Below, one piece after another: positions 32,387 to 45,486 of a DNA stretch of 45,614 nt (its first letter is position 1; every line of letters begins with the position of its first letter). The notes under the pieces are model-generated. The model saw only the letters and a program-made list of their open reading frames with translations. It did no database searches and was not told the origin of the DNA. The stretch comes from Deltaproteobacteria bacterium (GTDB taxonomy: Bacteria; Myxococcota; JACRCW01): NCBI GenBank assembly GCA_016218805.1, contig JACRCW010000036.1, forward strand, positions 1-45,614, given 5' to 3'. The position numbers were made by a program, and so were the translations under genes.

Positions 32387-32423
32387 AAAGGGGGCGGCGT
32401 CTGGTCACGCCGCCCCCCTTTTT
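32387..32423. terminator. Strong stem-loop terminator, probably bidirectional
   Basis: An 11-bp G/C stem (32390-32400 with 32407-32417), a 6-base loop (CTGGTC) and flanking A3 and T5 runs. It sits 25 bp after the stop of the decaheme cytochrome gene, whose transcript it should end, and upstream of the parvulin gene. The T tract is better on the plus strand (five T) than on the minus strand (three). Confidence 0.75.
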
Positions 32424-32448
32424 CAGCCCGGGGTGTTGCTCAGCCCTC

Positions 32449-36566
<4,118 letters not shown>

Positions 36567-38207
36567 ATGAAGGCACGCACGCTGGTTGCGCTGTTGTCGG
36601 TTGTGGTGGCGACGGGTTGTCCGCCACCACCCAAGAGCGGGTGCGCAGACGACGCGGACTGCGACCCCGGCTTCATCTGTGGCGAAGACGGCGAATGCGC
36701 GGCCATTGGCGGCGGTTCCTCCAGCGGCTCCACCGCGAGCGGTTCGTCCGCCGCGTCCGTCTCGTCCAGCCGGGCGGCCGCCTCCTCGTCGTCGCACGCG
36801 CAGTCCGCATCGGCCTCGTCCGCCGCGGACTCGTCCTCGGCAGCGTCCGCGTCCACGGCATCCTCCATGTCCACGGCATCGTCGCTGCCGGCGGCCTCCT
36901 CCTCCGCGGCGGCCACCTCCGCTGGCGCAACTTCCCAGTTCGTCTCCTCCTCGCTGGCGCCGCCGTCGTCCTCTGCGGGTGTCACGCCGCCTGCCAACGA
37001 CGCGTGTCCGGGAGCCACCGTGGTGGACCTGTCCAGCGGCACCGCAGTGCTCCCCGCGGCGCTGGCCGGCGCCGGCCAGGACAGCTCGCTCGGCTGCGAA
37101 TCCGGCCACGCGCCCTTGGACGGCGCGGATGTGTTCTTCACCTTCACGCTGACCGAAGCGCGGCTGGTCGACGTGAGCCTGGTCGGGCCCGCGGGTTCGG
37201 CGGAGCTTGGACTGGTGCTTGCGGACGGTGCGTGCGGGAGCCTGGAACTCGCCGCGTGCACCACGGACCTTGCGCACAGTGGGACCACCACGCTGTCACC
37301 GCGGCTGCTTGCCGCGGGTACGTGGTGGATCATTGTGGATGCGCGGGGCGCCGCGGCGGATGCCACCTTGACGGTGCATTCCGCCGTTGTGCCCAGCGGG
37401 GAGACGTGCGGCACCGCGCTGCCATTGGATGTCACGCACAAGGGCGGCACCGTGGAAGGTGACCTCAACGGGCACTCGGATGACGTGGCGCTCGGCTGCG
37501 AGTCCGGGCACCAGGCGCCGTGGGGGCCGGACCTGTATTTTGAGATCACGCTGTCAGAGCGCCGCGTCCTGTCGTTCTCGCTGGTCACCACGGCCACCGC
37601 CTCTGAACTGGGCCTCATCATGCTCAATGGTGCGTGCGGCTCGCAGTCGCTCGCGCGGTGTTCCACGGATCTCGCCCGTGACGGCCTGGTGTCGCTTGAG
37701 CCGGTCATCTACCCGGCGGGGACGTATCGTGTCGTCGTGGATTCGCGCTACGCGGGTGCGGGTGCCATGCCGTTCACGCTGACCGTGGACAGCACGCCGG
37801 TCCCGGATGGCGCCACCTGCGCGGGAGCGGTGGCGCTGTCCGTGTCCGCCAGCGCCACCACCATGACGGGGGACCTGGCCTTGCACACCGCGGATGCCAG
37901 CCCCGGCTGCGAATCCGCCCAGGAGGCGCTGTGGGGCCCGGAGATCTTCTACACGTTCACATTGGACCAGGCGGCCACCGTCACCGCCACGCTGGATACG
38001 ACGGCAACCGCTTCAGAGCTGGGGCTGGTGCTGTCCCAGGGCGCGTGCCCGGGGCCGTCACTGCTCACGTGCGCCACCGACTGGCAGCGCGACGGGTCAA
38101 CCTCCGTCAGCCGGGCGCTCAGTGTGGGCACGTACGTGCTTTCCGTTGACAGCCGGTTCCGCGGCGTGTCCATGCCGTACACGCTGTCCGTGCAGGCGGT
38201 GCCCTGA
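36567..38207 (+). CDS. Ser/Ala-linker lipoprotein with three PPC-like domains
   Basis: A 546-residue protein. ATG 36567 has GGAGG seven bases upstream. The lipobox is VATGC, followed by CADDADCDPGFICGEDGEC and a Ser/Ala linker to about residue 135. Three homologous modules of about 120 residues follow. Each contains SxGCESxxxxxxGxDxxFxxTL, then ASELGLxLxxGACGxxSLxxCxTDLxxxG and a closing AGTYxxxVDSRxxG. They resemble PPC or Ca-independent beta-sandwich domains. It ends 6 bp before the convergent Sel1-redoxin gene. Likely on the outer surface; ligand unknown. Confidence 0.85.
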   Translation: MKARTLVALLSVVVATGCPPPPKSGCADDADCDPGFICGEDGECAAIGGGSSSGSTASGSSAASVSSSRAAASSSSHAQSASASSAADSSSAASASTASSMSTASSLPAASSSAAATSAGATSQFVSSSLAPPSSSAGVTPPANDACPGATVVDLSSGTAVLPAALAGAGQDSSLGCESGHAPLDGADVFFTFTLTEARLVDVSLVGPAGSAELGLVLADGACGSLELAACTTDLAHSGTTTLSPRLLAAGTWWIIVDARGAAADATLTVHSAVVPSGETCGTALPLDVTHKGGTVEGDLNGHSDDVALGCESGHQAPWGPDLYFEITLSERRVLSFSLVTTATASELGLIMLNGACGSQSLARCSTDLARDGLVSLEPVIYPAGTYRVVVDSRYAGAGAMPFTLTVDSTPVPDGATCAGAVALSVSASATTMTGDLALHTADASPGCESAQEALWGPEIFYTFTLDQAATVTATLDTTATASELGLVLSQGACPGPSLLTCATDWQRDGSTSVSRALSVGTYVLSVDSRFRGVSMPYTLSVQAVP

Positions 38208-38213
38208 GTCGCG

Positions 38214-39854
38214 TCACAGCACCCGGCGGACGGCCGCGTCCAACTCGCCATCGCTGATGGCACCGGATTTCATGAAACGGATGGTGCCGGTCCGGTCCAC
38301 CAGCACGTGGTGGGGCGTGGGGCCGATGCCCAGCTCGCGGCTGTAGCGGTCCGCCGGGTCCAGCAGGATGTGCTCGGGGGAAAGCCCGTATTCCTGCGCC
38401 CACGCCAGGCCGTCCGCCGCGGACGCAAAGCGCCGCCGCTCCGGCCCATTGAGCACCGTCACAAACCGCACCGCGTTGAATCGCCCAGATAGCGCGGCTT
38501 GCCGGCGGGCGTATTCGCGGCTGCGCGCGCACTGCGGCGACGCAAAGGTGAGCCACACCGCGGTCCGGCCGCGGAAGCCGCTGAGGAGCACGCGTTCGCC
38601 ACGCGCATTGAGGGCGTCCACCTCGGGCGCCTCCTGGTCCAGCAGCGCCGGGTTGCGGAAGGACCGCGCTTCCGCCGTGCGGCGCCCGGTCTCCTGCGCG
38701 CGCGCGGCACCCGTCACCACCTGACCCAGCATCTTGAACGGATCCACCGACGTGTTGTTGTTGTTGTTGTTGGCGGCGGCGACCGGGCCCGGCGCCGGGC
38801 GTTGTTCCGCGGGCCGCGTCCCGTCCATCCGCTCCAACTGTTCCCGTGCATGCTGGCTGCCAGCCGCGGCGGCGCGGCCGTACCAGTGGCGTGCCGCCGC
38901 CTCGTCGCGCGGGACGCGGTTGGCGTGGTGGTACTCGCCGGCCAGCGCGGTCATCGCGTGCGTATCGCCGTGCTCGGCCGCGCGGACATACCAGCGCAGC
39001 CCCTCAGGAACATTGGCGGCAATTCCCTGGCCGTTGATCAGGTGCCAGCCCACCTCACGCTCCGCCTTGACGTGCTGGTGCGCCGCCGCCTGGTGATACC
39101 AGGCCAGCGCATTGCGGCGGTCCTCCCGGACCACTGAGCCACGGGCGTACGTTTCACCCAGTTGGAACGCCGCGTCGGCGCTGCCGGCCTCCGCCGCCCG
39201 GCGCAACCAGTACAGCCCGGCGCCCACGTCACGCTTCACCATCAGGCCCTGGCACAGGTACGCGCCCAGCTGCAGTTGCGCCGCGGTGTCACCCGCGCGC
39301 GCGCCGCGTTCCAACTCCTCCCACCGCTCCCGGAAAGCGGCCTTGTTGGTGACCACCTGCTGCCCCAGCCGCATCCACGCGCCCAGCCCGCCGGAGGACG
39401 CCGGTTCAGTCTGCTCCGGCGCCAACCAGCCCGGGGCGGGCACCGCCGTGGCCGCTTCCGGCACCACGGGCACAGCAAAGTCCGTATTTGCAGTGCTTAC
39501 CCGGTCGCCGGAGACCCATCCCGCGCCGTCACGCAACAGGGCCGGCAGCGGCCGGGCCACCGTGGAGCCCAGCAGCGCCAGCGTGCAGGTGCCGCCCAGC
39601 CACCACGTCACCGCCAGCCGCCGCCCAAACGTCCCAGGCGCGCGCCCCGGCCCCCGTGCACCGCGCTTGGCCAGCCACACCGGCAGCCCCAGGACCAGGG
39701 CGCCGGCTACGCACGCCCACGCCACCCGCAGCGCGGAATCACCCACCGCGCCGCGCGCGCGCTCCAGTGACGTTGTCACCAGGCCGGTCAGCGCCAGCGC
39801 GGCGGCGGCGGACAACGCCAGTCCGGTCCACAGCATCACCGCACGCGCACGCAT
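38214..39854 (-). CDS. Sel1-repeat protein fused to a redoxin-like domain, membrane-anchored
   Basis: A 546-residue protein from ATG 39854 with GGGAG upstream. Three N-terminal hydrophobic segments (residues about 5-22, 43-60, 80-98) anchor it. A helical Sel1 (TPR-like) array runs from about 185 to 345 (AAQLQLGAYLCQGLMVKRDVGAGLYWLRRAAEAGSADAAFQLGETYARG). A run of six Asn follows, encoded by a GTT/AAC microsatellite at 38752-38772. The C-terminal 150 residues look like AhpC/TlpA redoxin (VDALNARGERVLLSGFRGRTAVWLTFASPQCARSREYARRQ). Only one Cys is in the active-site position (QCARSR), so it is not a typical CxxC thiol oxidoreductase. The function of the fusion is unknown. Confidence 0.75.
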   Translation of the reverse strand: MRARAVMLWTGLALSAAAALALTGLVTTSLERARGAVGDSALRVAWACVAGALVLGLPVWLAKRGARGPGRAPGTFGRRLAVTWWLGGTCTLALLGSTVARPLPALLRDGAGWVSGDRVSTANTDFAVPVVPEAATAVPAPGWLAPEQTEPASSGGLGAWMRLGQQVVTNKAAFRERWEELERGARAGDTAAQLQLGAYLCQGLMVKRDVGAGLYWLRRAAEAGSADAAFQLGETYARGSVVREDRRNALAWYHQAAAHQHVKAEREVGWHLINGQGIAANVPEGLRWYVRAAEHGDTHAMTALAGEYHHANRVPRDEAAARHWYGRAAAAGSQHAREQLERMDGTRPAEQRPAPGPVAAANNNNNNTSVDPFKMLGQVVTGAARAQETGRRTAEARSFRNPALLDQEAPEVDALNARGERVLLSGFRGRTAVWLTFASPQCARSREYARRQAALSGRFNAVRFVTVLNGPERRRFASAADGLAWAQEYGLSPEHILLDPADRYSRELGIGPTPHHVLVDRTGTIRFMKSGAISDGELDAAVRRVL

Positions 39855-39965
39855 CCGCCGCTCCCGCTGCCCGCCCCGGGGTGCAGTGGTAGACGCCGGC
39901 GCGCGTGCCGTCCACCGGACGGGGTGGCGCTGCACCGGTTTGCAGCAGTTACGCGCGCGCGGGCA

Positions 39966-42900
39966 TCACTGCAGGAACGCGCGCTTTACGGCCTCCAACG
40001 GCGGGTTGGTGCCGGCGGAGGCGATGTAGCCTTCATTCACCGTCCAGATGATGGTCCCGCCAAAGCCGTTGTCCCTGACCCACTGACCTTTCGCGGCAAT
40101 GGACGCGTCGTCTTCGTAGGACACCCAGGTGCACTGCTGCGGTCCGTGGGGAGACGCGAACGACAGCGACCCGACGCTGGCCGCGCTGTCCCACGTGTAC
40201 GCGGCGGCGGAGTGGTAGTTGGCCAGGATGTTGGCGTACGTCATCACGTTGTCACTGGCGACGACACTGGCGGTGGCGGTGCTCTGCCGCGGACCGGTCA
40301 CCCCCCGCCAGCAGCTGCCGTAGAACCCAATGCCGATGCCCACCTTGGAGCGGGGCACGCCCGCCGACACGTACGCGTTGGCGCTGGAGGAGATGGAACT
40401 GGGAGCGGTGGCTGATTCGCCAGCCAGAGCGCCGGAATGCCATGATTGCCACCCGGGCCACGCGTCCGCCATCTGGTAACTCATGATGTTGATCTGGTCC
40501 ACGTAGGGCGCCAGCTGGGCAAACCACGCATCCGCGCCGAAGTTGGCGCTGACCCAATTCACCGGCACCGTGATGATTAGCGCGGGAGACGCCGCGCGCA
40601 GCGCCTGGGCCAGCGCCAGCAGCGCGGGCTGGTCCGCAACGGGAATCGGCTCCCAGTCCAGGTCCACGCCGTCAAACCCCAGGGCGTTCACCGTGGCCAG
40701 GATGTTGTCCACAAACGCCGCGCGGTGGGTGGCTGAAGTGGCGCCCTGCCACAGGGCGTGCGCGCCGGCGCCGCCGAGCATGAGGATGGCCTTGCGTCCC
40801 GCCAGGTGTGCGCGCGCGGTGAGGTCCAACGCCAAAGCCGGACCATTGACCGCGTCGATATAGAAACTCGTGTCAATGGTCCCGTCCGTCCTGGGGAGGG
40901 CCGCGCCAACGGCGAGGTGGGTGATGGCAGTGAAATCCACCGCGGCCGGCGGGTACATCAGGCTCTGGTAACCCACGTAGTAGCCGGTCACCCAAGGCGT
41001 GGTGGTGGCGGGTGCGGTGCTGACGGAAACTGTGGCGCTGGCGCTCCGCGTGGTGTCCGCCTGGCTGGTGACAACGACGTGGAAGACGCCCGCGGTGGCG
41101 GGGGCAGTATAGACGCCGGCGCTGGTGATGCTGCCGCCCGCGCTGCCTTCCTGCACCGTCCAGGTGACGGCCGTGTTGGTGGACCCGGTGACGGTGGCGG
41201 TGAACGCGCGGCTGGTGCCCGCGGTCAGGGACGCCGTGGCGGGCGTGAGGGACACGGCCACCGGCTGGGTGCCGCCGCCAATCACCACGGGGATGATTCC
41301 GGCCCAATCATCCGGCGTGTTCCCGGAGAACGTGACGCCGTCCAGCGTGAGGCGGCTGTCACTGAAGATCACCATGGCTCCGCCAGCGCCGGCGGCGGTG
41401 TTGGGTTGCGAGGTGGTGGCGTCCGTGGAATTACGCAGAAACGCGCCGCCCACCAGCGTGAGGATGCCGGTGCTGTGCTTGAGGTCCATGGCCCCGCCCT
41501 GGTCCGTGGCGTGGTTGTCCTGGAACACGTTGCCGGTCATTGTCCAGTTGCCGCTGACGCTGCCCAGCAGGATGGCTGCGCCCTTGCCCGTGGACCCGTT
41601 GTTGCGGAACAGGTTGTGGTTGATGTGGAGGTTGGGGCCGCTGTTGGAGTCAATGAACAGCGCACCGCGCGAGTCGTTGTACCAGGGGTCATTGGTGCCG
41701 CGCTTCACGGAGTACTCAAAGACGCAATGCTCCAGGTACTGGTGCCCGGTCAGGGCGCCGGCCGGCCCATTTGGATTCCAGATGCGCATGCCGTACCAGC
41801 CTGCGGTCCGGTCCCGTGCCGTGAAGACAATCGGCAAGGCCGCAGTGCCGCGCGCGTCCACCGCGCCGGTGACCGTCATCCGGAAGTGACCCTGGAACTC
41901 CACGGTGACGCCGGGCTCAATGGTCAGCGTGCTGCCGCCGGGCACGGTGATGTCGCCCAGGACGCGATACGGGGATCCCGCCAGCGTCCAGGTCTGCGTG
42001 GCCACCATCCCCGCGGACACCGCGGTGCCCGCACCGCTGGCGAGGCTGGAACTGCCCGGCGCGGCGGAGCTGCTGGTGGAGATGGAACTGCTTCCCGCCA
42101 CGGAGCTGCTCGCCGCGGCGGAACTGCTGGCCGGGTTGGCAGCGCTGGAGCTGCCGCCCGCGGGCGCATCCGCCACGTCAAATCCCACGTCGTCAAAGTA
42201 CAGCGTGGGCAGGCTCAGGCCCCGGCCCTCCTGCACGGCGATGGCGGTCAGCGTGCTTCCGGCAGGCGCCAGCGCGGCCAGCGGGATGTCACAGCGCGCC
42301 CACGCGTTGGGCGGAATGCTGCCACCCGTGCACGTTGGCCCCAGCGCCGTGCCCGCGGTCCACGCGTCATTCACCAGCGCGCGCACCAACAGGACGGCCC
42401 CACCGGCGCTGCCGCCGTTCACCTGCAGCGACAACGTGGCGTGGCCCGCCGTGGGGAAGCCGGCATGGAAGAACGCCAGTGCGGTCCAGGGCGCCATGGT
42501 GGCCGAAATGGAGTGATTGCCCGAGCTCACCGGGGATGCCTGGGCGAGGTCATGCGTGGCCCACGATCCGTCCGTCCACGGTTGTTCGACGGCGTCACGG
42601 TACAACCACGTTGGGCCAGGGACGACGGTGACGCCGCCGGACGACCCGGACGTTGCGGACGCGGACACCCCCGTGGAGGACGGCGCGGAGACGGCGGACG
42701 ACGAGGAGAACGAGGAGGAGAGGACCGGCGCGGCGGAGGAGGAGGGGGCCCAGGAGGACGAAGCAGGCAAAGATGACGACGTCATGGTTGGCGCGGGCGC
42801 CACGGCCCCGGAAAGCACCAGGGAGTCCACGTACAGCGTGGGCAGAACCCGTCCCGCACCCTCCTGGAGCTCAATCCCGTCCAGCGTGCCGCCGGTGGCG

Positions 42901-43400
42901 CCCAAGGCTGACAGTGGCACCCGACAGGTGGTCCACGCGCGCGCGGGAATGCGGCCGCCGTCGCAGTAGGGTCCCACCGCCACGGGCGGGCCCACCGCGC
43001 CGTTGCGGATGACATACGCATAGAGTGCCGGGTTGCTGGTGTTGCCTCCGTTTACCTGGAATTGGAGTGAGTGCAGGTTTCTGGTGGAAACACCGGATTT
43101 CAGGAACTGCAGGCCCGTCCACGGCCGGAACCGCACGGAAATGGATCGCGCGCCCGCCGCCACCGGATCCGTGTTGACCAGGCTGTGCGTGGCCCACGAG
43201 TAGTCCGCCCATCCGTCTACCAGCGTGTCGTCGTAGATGGTCACGTCACCCACCGACAGTGCGTCCGCGTTCTCGCCCCAGCCGAATGGATCCCGGAAGT
43301 CCAGATCGGCGAGCGGCCCCTGGCACGCCACCGCCACCAGGGCGGAGACGGCGGTGACCGCGAAACGGGAAGTGCGTTGCAGGGCGTGGAAGGTGGTCAT
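39966..43400 (-). CDS. Multidomain GH18 chitinase lipoprotein
   Basis: A 1144-residue protein from ATG 43400, behind AAGGAAA. The signal ends in lipobox VAVAC. Two homologous modules of about 150 residues (near 45-190 and 255-410; SWATHSLVN/SWATHDLAQ, LELQEG/IAVQEGRG, LPTLYVDSLVL/LPTLYFDDVGF) may bind polysaccharide. Ser-rich linkers separate them. A right-handed beta-helix covers about 467-697. An Ig-like BIG2 domain lies at about 703-793. The GH18 domain is at about 797-1144, with the catalytic DGVDLDWE motif (Glu near residue 916) intact. Predicted to hydrolyse chitin or a related beta-1,4-linked amino-sugar polymer outside the cell. Confidence 0.9.
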   Translation of the reverse strand: MTTFHALQRTSRFAVTAVSALVAVACQGPLADLDFRDPFGWGENADALSVGDVTIYDDTLVDGWADYSWATHSLVNTDPVAAGARSISVRFRPWTGLQFLKSGVSTRNLHSLQFQVNGGNTSNPALYAYVIRNGAVGPPVAVGPYCDGGRIPARAWTTCRVPLSALGATGGTLDGIELQEGAGRVLPTLYVDSLVLSGAVAPAPTMTSSSLPASSSWAPSSSAAPVLSSSFSSSSAVSAPSSTGVSASATSGSSGGVTVVPGPTWLYRDAVEQPWTDGSWATHDLAQASPVSSGNHSISATMAPWTALAFFHAGFPTAGHATLSLQVNGGSAGGAVLLVRALVNDAWTAGTALGPTCTGGSIPPNAWARCDIPLAALAPAGSTLTAIAVQEGRGLSLPTLYFDDVGFDVADAPAGGSSSAANPASSSAAASSSVAGSSSISTSSSAAPGSSSLASGAGTAVSAGMVATQTWTLAGSPYRVLGDITVPGGSTLTIEPGVTVEFQGHFRMTVTGAVDARGTAALPIVFTARDRTAGWYGMRIWNPNGPAGALTGHQYLEHCVFEYSVKRGTNDPWYNDSRGALFIDSNSGPNLHINHNLFRNNGSTGKGAAILLGSVSGNWTMTGNVFQDNHATDQGGAMDLKHSTGILTLVGGAFLRNSTDATTSQPNTAAGAGGAMVIFSDSRLTLDGVTFSGNTPDDWAGIIPVVIGGGTQPVAVSLTPATASLTAGTSRAFTATVTGSTNTAVTWTVQEGSAGGSITSAGVYTAPATAGVFHVVVTSQADTTRSASATVSVSTAPATTTPWVTGYYVGYQSLMYPPAAVDFTAITHLAVGAALPRTDGTIDTSFYIDAVNGPALALDLTARAHLAGRKAILMLGGAGAHALWQGATSATHRAAFVDNILATVNALGFDGVDLDWEPIPVADQPALLALAQALRAASPALIITVPVNWVSANFGADAWFAQLAPYVDQINIMSYQMADAWPGWQSWHSGALAGESATAPSSISSSANAYVSAGVPRSKVGIGIGFYGSCWRGVTGPRQSTATASVVASDNVMTYANILANYHSAAAYTWDSAASVGSLSFASPHGPQQCTWVSYEDDASIAAKGQWVRDNGFGGTIIWTVNEGYIASAGTNPPLEAVKRAFLQ

Positions 43401-44231
43401 GGCGTTTCCTTGTGCGTCCCCGTGGACGGGAGGCATGCAGCCGCCGCGCGGGGGGGGCTTGCTGGGGTTGCTTGTCTCAGCGGACCGGGCGCTCCGGCGT
43501 CACCCGGCAGGATGCGGCCTGCTCAGGATGAAGCGCGCGGGTCACACCTGGACCCACGGAGGGTCCCAAGGGGCTCACCCGTGAGACCTCCCGGGTCCGG
43601 GAGTGGTGCTGGTTGGGCCGTGGACGAACCAAACCGACGACGACAAAACGACTGCTGTCCAACACTGACCTCCAACGGGAAACCCCTCAGGGCTCACCGC
43701 CGGGCGTGAGATTGGGCACGCGAAAATCAGGACGCAATGTGGTTTCTTTGTCTTCATTCCGGGATATGCGCACCACCCACATGCGCGCGCACCGCGCCAT
43801 TCACGACGTCATTCCAGGATTCGCATCCGTCCGAATACCAGGCGGAGTGGGCGTCATGGACATTCCATGGGCGTCAATGTTGCGCGATCCCAGTTGATCG
43901 CAAGTTCCCAAATGACATCCAGGCTGACAGATGTGATAGTCGCGCCAGCCACTGGGGAGAGAACACGTGGGCGGGAGAAGCGACACGCGGGACGATGAGC
44001 ACGCACGCAGGACTCTTCCGTGGACGACAGCAAGGTGAGTTGAAGCAGGGACGGCGGCCAGCGCTGGAGGCCTGGGGACATCTTCCCGGCGCAGTTGCCC
44101 GGTAGCAGTCATTGACAACGTGGGGGCTTCCCGGGGGGCCGGGGGCGATAGGTCCGGCGTTGGTGGAGCCTGCACCCGCAGGTTCGCCACGCGTGCGGAC
44201 CACGTCCGGTCACGGACAGGAGGTTGGGCAG
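43401..44231. other. Intergenic region of 831 bp, no supported gene
   Basis: Divergent promoters of the chitinase and of the small protein at 44232 lie here. The central part (about 43640-43970) is noticeably lower in GC. A CTCAC-CC-GTGAG inverted repeat lies near 43573 and a TTGACA word near 44112, the latter without a matching -10 at normal spacing. Open frames in the stretch have no signs of selection. Confidence 0.5.
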
Positions 44232-44456
44232 ATGATTCCCCCCAAAGCGGACGAGCGGTGGTCCAGGCTGGTGCGCGGAGACATGCGGCATCAGTTCCGG
44301 AGCGTTCCGGCGGGCCTGATGGTGTCACGGCTGAACCGGAGCCTTGCGGAAGCCGGCGGCCACAGCTCCATGGAGCAGTGCGTGGACCAGCTTTACGAGT
44401 TCTTCCAGAAATACGAGCGGCTGTTGAAGGACGACATCACCGTTATCTTCCGCTAG
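44232..44456 (+). CDS. Small 74-residue protein of unknown function
   Basis: ATG 44232 has AGGAGG eight bases upstream, a strong start. The product is soluble and mostly helical (MIPPKADERWSRLVRGDMRHQF, SMEQCVDQLYEFFQKYERLLKDD) with no membrane segment. It ends 11 bp before the next gene's start, with its own strong GGAGG between, so the two are co-translated from one message. I recognise no family. Confidence 0.7.
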   Translation: MIPPKADERWSRLVRGDMRHQFRSVPAGLMVSRLNRSLAEAGGHSSMEQCVDQLYEFFQKYERLLKDDITVIFR

Positions 44457-44467
44457 GAGGTCACAAC

Positions 44468-45454
44468 GTGCTGACGGACATTGCGGCTGCCGAGGCAGCG
44501 ATCAAGACGGGCAAGTTCCTGTTCCTGGCGGGCGACGAGAGGGTGCTGTCGCGCTTGCCCAGGGGCAACTGGATTGGCGGGACCATTCCCTACTTCATGG
44601 GTCAGGACGGCGGCGTGACCGCGCGTGACCGCGTGTTTGTCCATGAGGCGCCGGCGGGCACCCAGGGGGCGAAGATTGCGGTCTACGACGAGGCGCACCT
44701 GTCCTCCATCCCGCGCGATGCACCGGAGAACGGTTTCTCCGTGATCATCATCCCTGCCACCAGCCGGGTTCACGTTTCCTACGCGCGCAACGCGCCCGGT
44801 TATGACGGGATCTTCCTCAAGCCGATCATCGGGTGGATTGCCGGCGTGCACCTGGATGACCTGGGCCAGGTGCACCCCAAGGTGTTTGACGGGTCCACCG
44901 GTGCGGCGCATCCGGACCGCGCGGTGGTCATGCACGTGACGCTGCCGGCCCACCAGCAGGCCTCCATTGGGATGGTGAACCTGTTCAAGCAGGGGCAGGG
45001 GGACGAGCTGGCGTTCACGGAGGAGGGCTTCCTGGTGCGCGACTGCCTGGTCAACGGCACACAGGTGAACTTTGCGAAGTACCTCCGGTCGCTTGGCGTG
45101 GACACGCGGCTGCCGCTGGTGGCGGACTACAGCGGCACGCGCGTCAACGTGAGTTTCCAGTCCGTCAACGACAAGGAAGGGACCGTGGCGCTGTATGCAC
45201 CGGTGTTCACCGGCGTCACCTACCGTGTTGCCGAGCCGGTGAAGGACTACGTCCGCGAGTTCACCGCGCTGCTGCCGACCGGCCTGGCGACGTTGTCATT
45301 CTCCTGCAACTGCATCCTCAACTTCCTGTATTCGGAGCTGGAGGGGAAGAAGACGGGCGCAATCACCGGCCCGATCACGTTTGGCGAGATTGCCTATCAG
45401 CTGCTGAACCAGACCATGACGTACCTGGAAATCCACGACGTAGAACCCACGTAG
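44468..45454 (+). CDS. FIST-like C-terminal sensor-type protein
   Basis: A 328-residue protein. GTG 44468 has AGGAGG six bases upstream. The N-terminal two thirds (KTGKFLFLAGDERVLSRLPRGNWIGGTIPYFMGQDGGV...) are soluble alpha/beta. The last 70 residues (LSFSCNCILNFLYSELEGKK, ITGPITFGEIAYQLLNQTMTYLEI) resemble the FIST_C ending, with FSC, TFGEI and LNQT motifs. FIST domains bind small ligands such as amino acids in signalling proteins. I think this may match a recently numbered DUF. It is followed by copies of the dispersed repeat. Confidence 0.65.
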   Translation: MLTDIAAAEAAIKTGKFLFLAGDERVLSRLPRGNWIGGTIPYFMGQDGGVTARDRVFVHEAPAGTQGAKIAVYDEAHLSSIPRDAPENGFSVIIIPATSRVHVSYARNAPGYDGIFLKPIIGWIAGVHLDDLGQVHPKVFDGSTGAAHPDRAVVMHVTLPAHQQASIGMVNLFKQGQGDELAFTEEGFLVRDCLVNGTQVNFAKYLRSLGVDTRLPLVADYSGTRVNVSFQSVNDKEGTVALYAPVFTGVTYRVAEPVKDYVREFTALLPTGLATLSFSCNCILNFLYSELEGKKTGAITGPITFGEIAYQLLNQTMTYLEIHDVEPT

Positions 45455-45486
45455 CCCGGCTTGCGACAAAAGGCGTTGATTCGCGC

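Noticed and set aside
40758..42776. 672-residue plus-strand open frame
   Set aside because: Antisense to the chitinase lipoprotein; Gly/Arg-rich with no motif.
44112..44150. TTGACA-based sigma-70 promoter before the small protein gene
   Set aside because: No acceptable -10 element at 16-18 bp spacing.
43801..44328. 175-residue minus-strand open frame in the last intergenic region
   Set aside because: No family, Shine-Dalgarno or coding bias, and it overlaps the strong start of the plus-strand gene at 44232.
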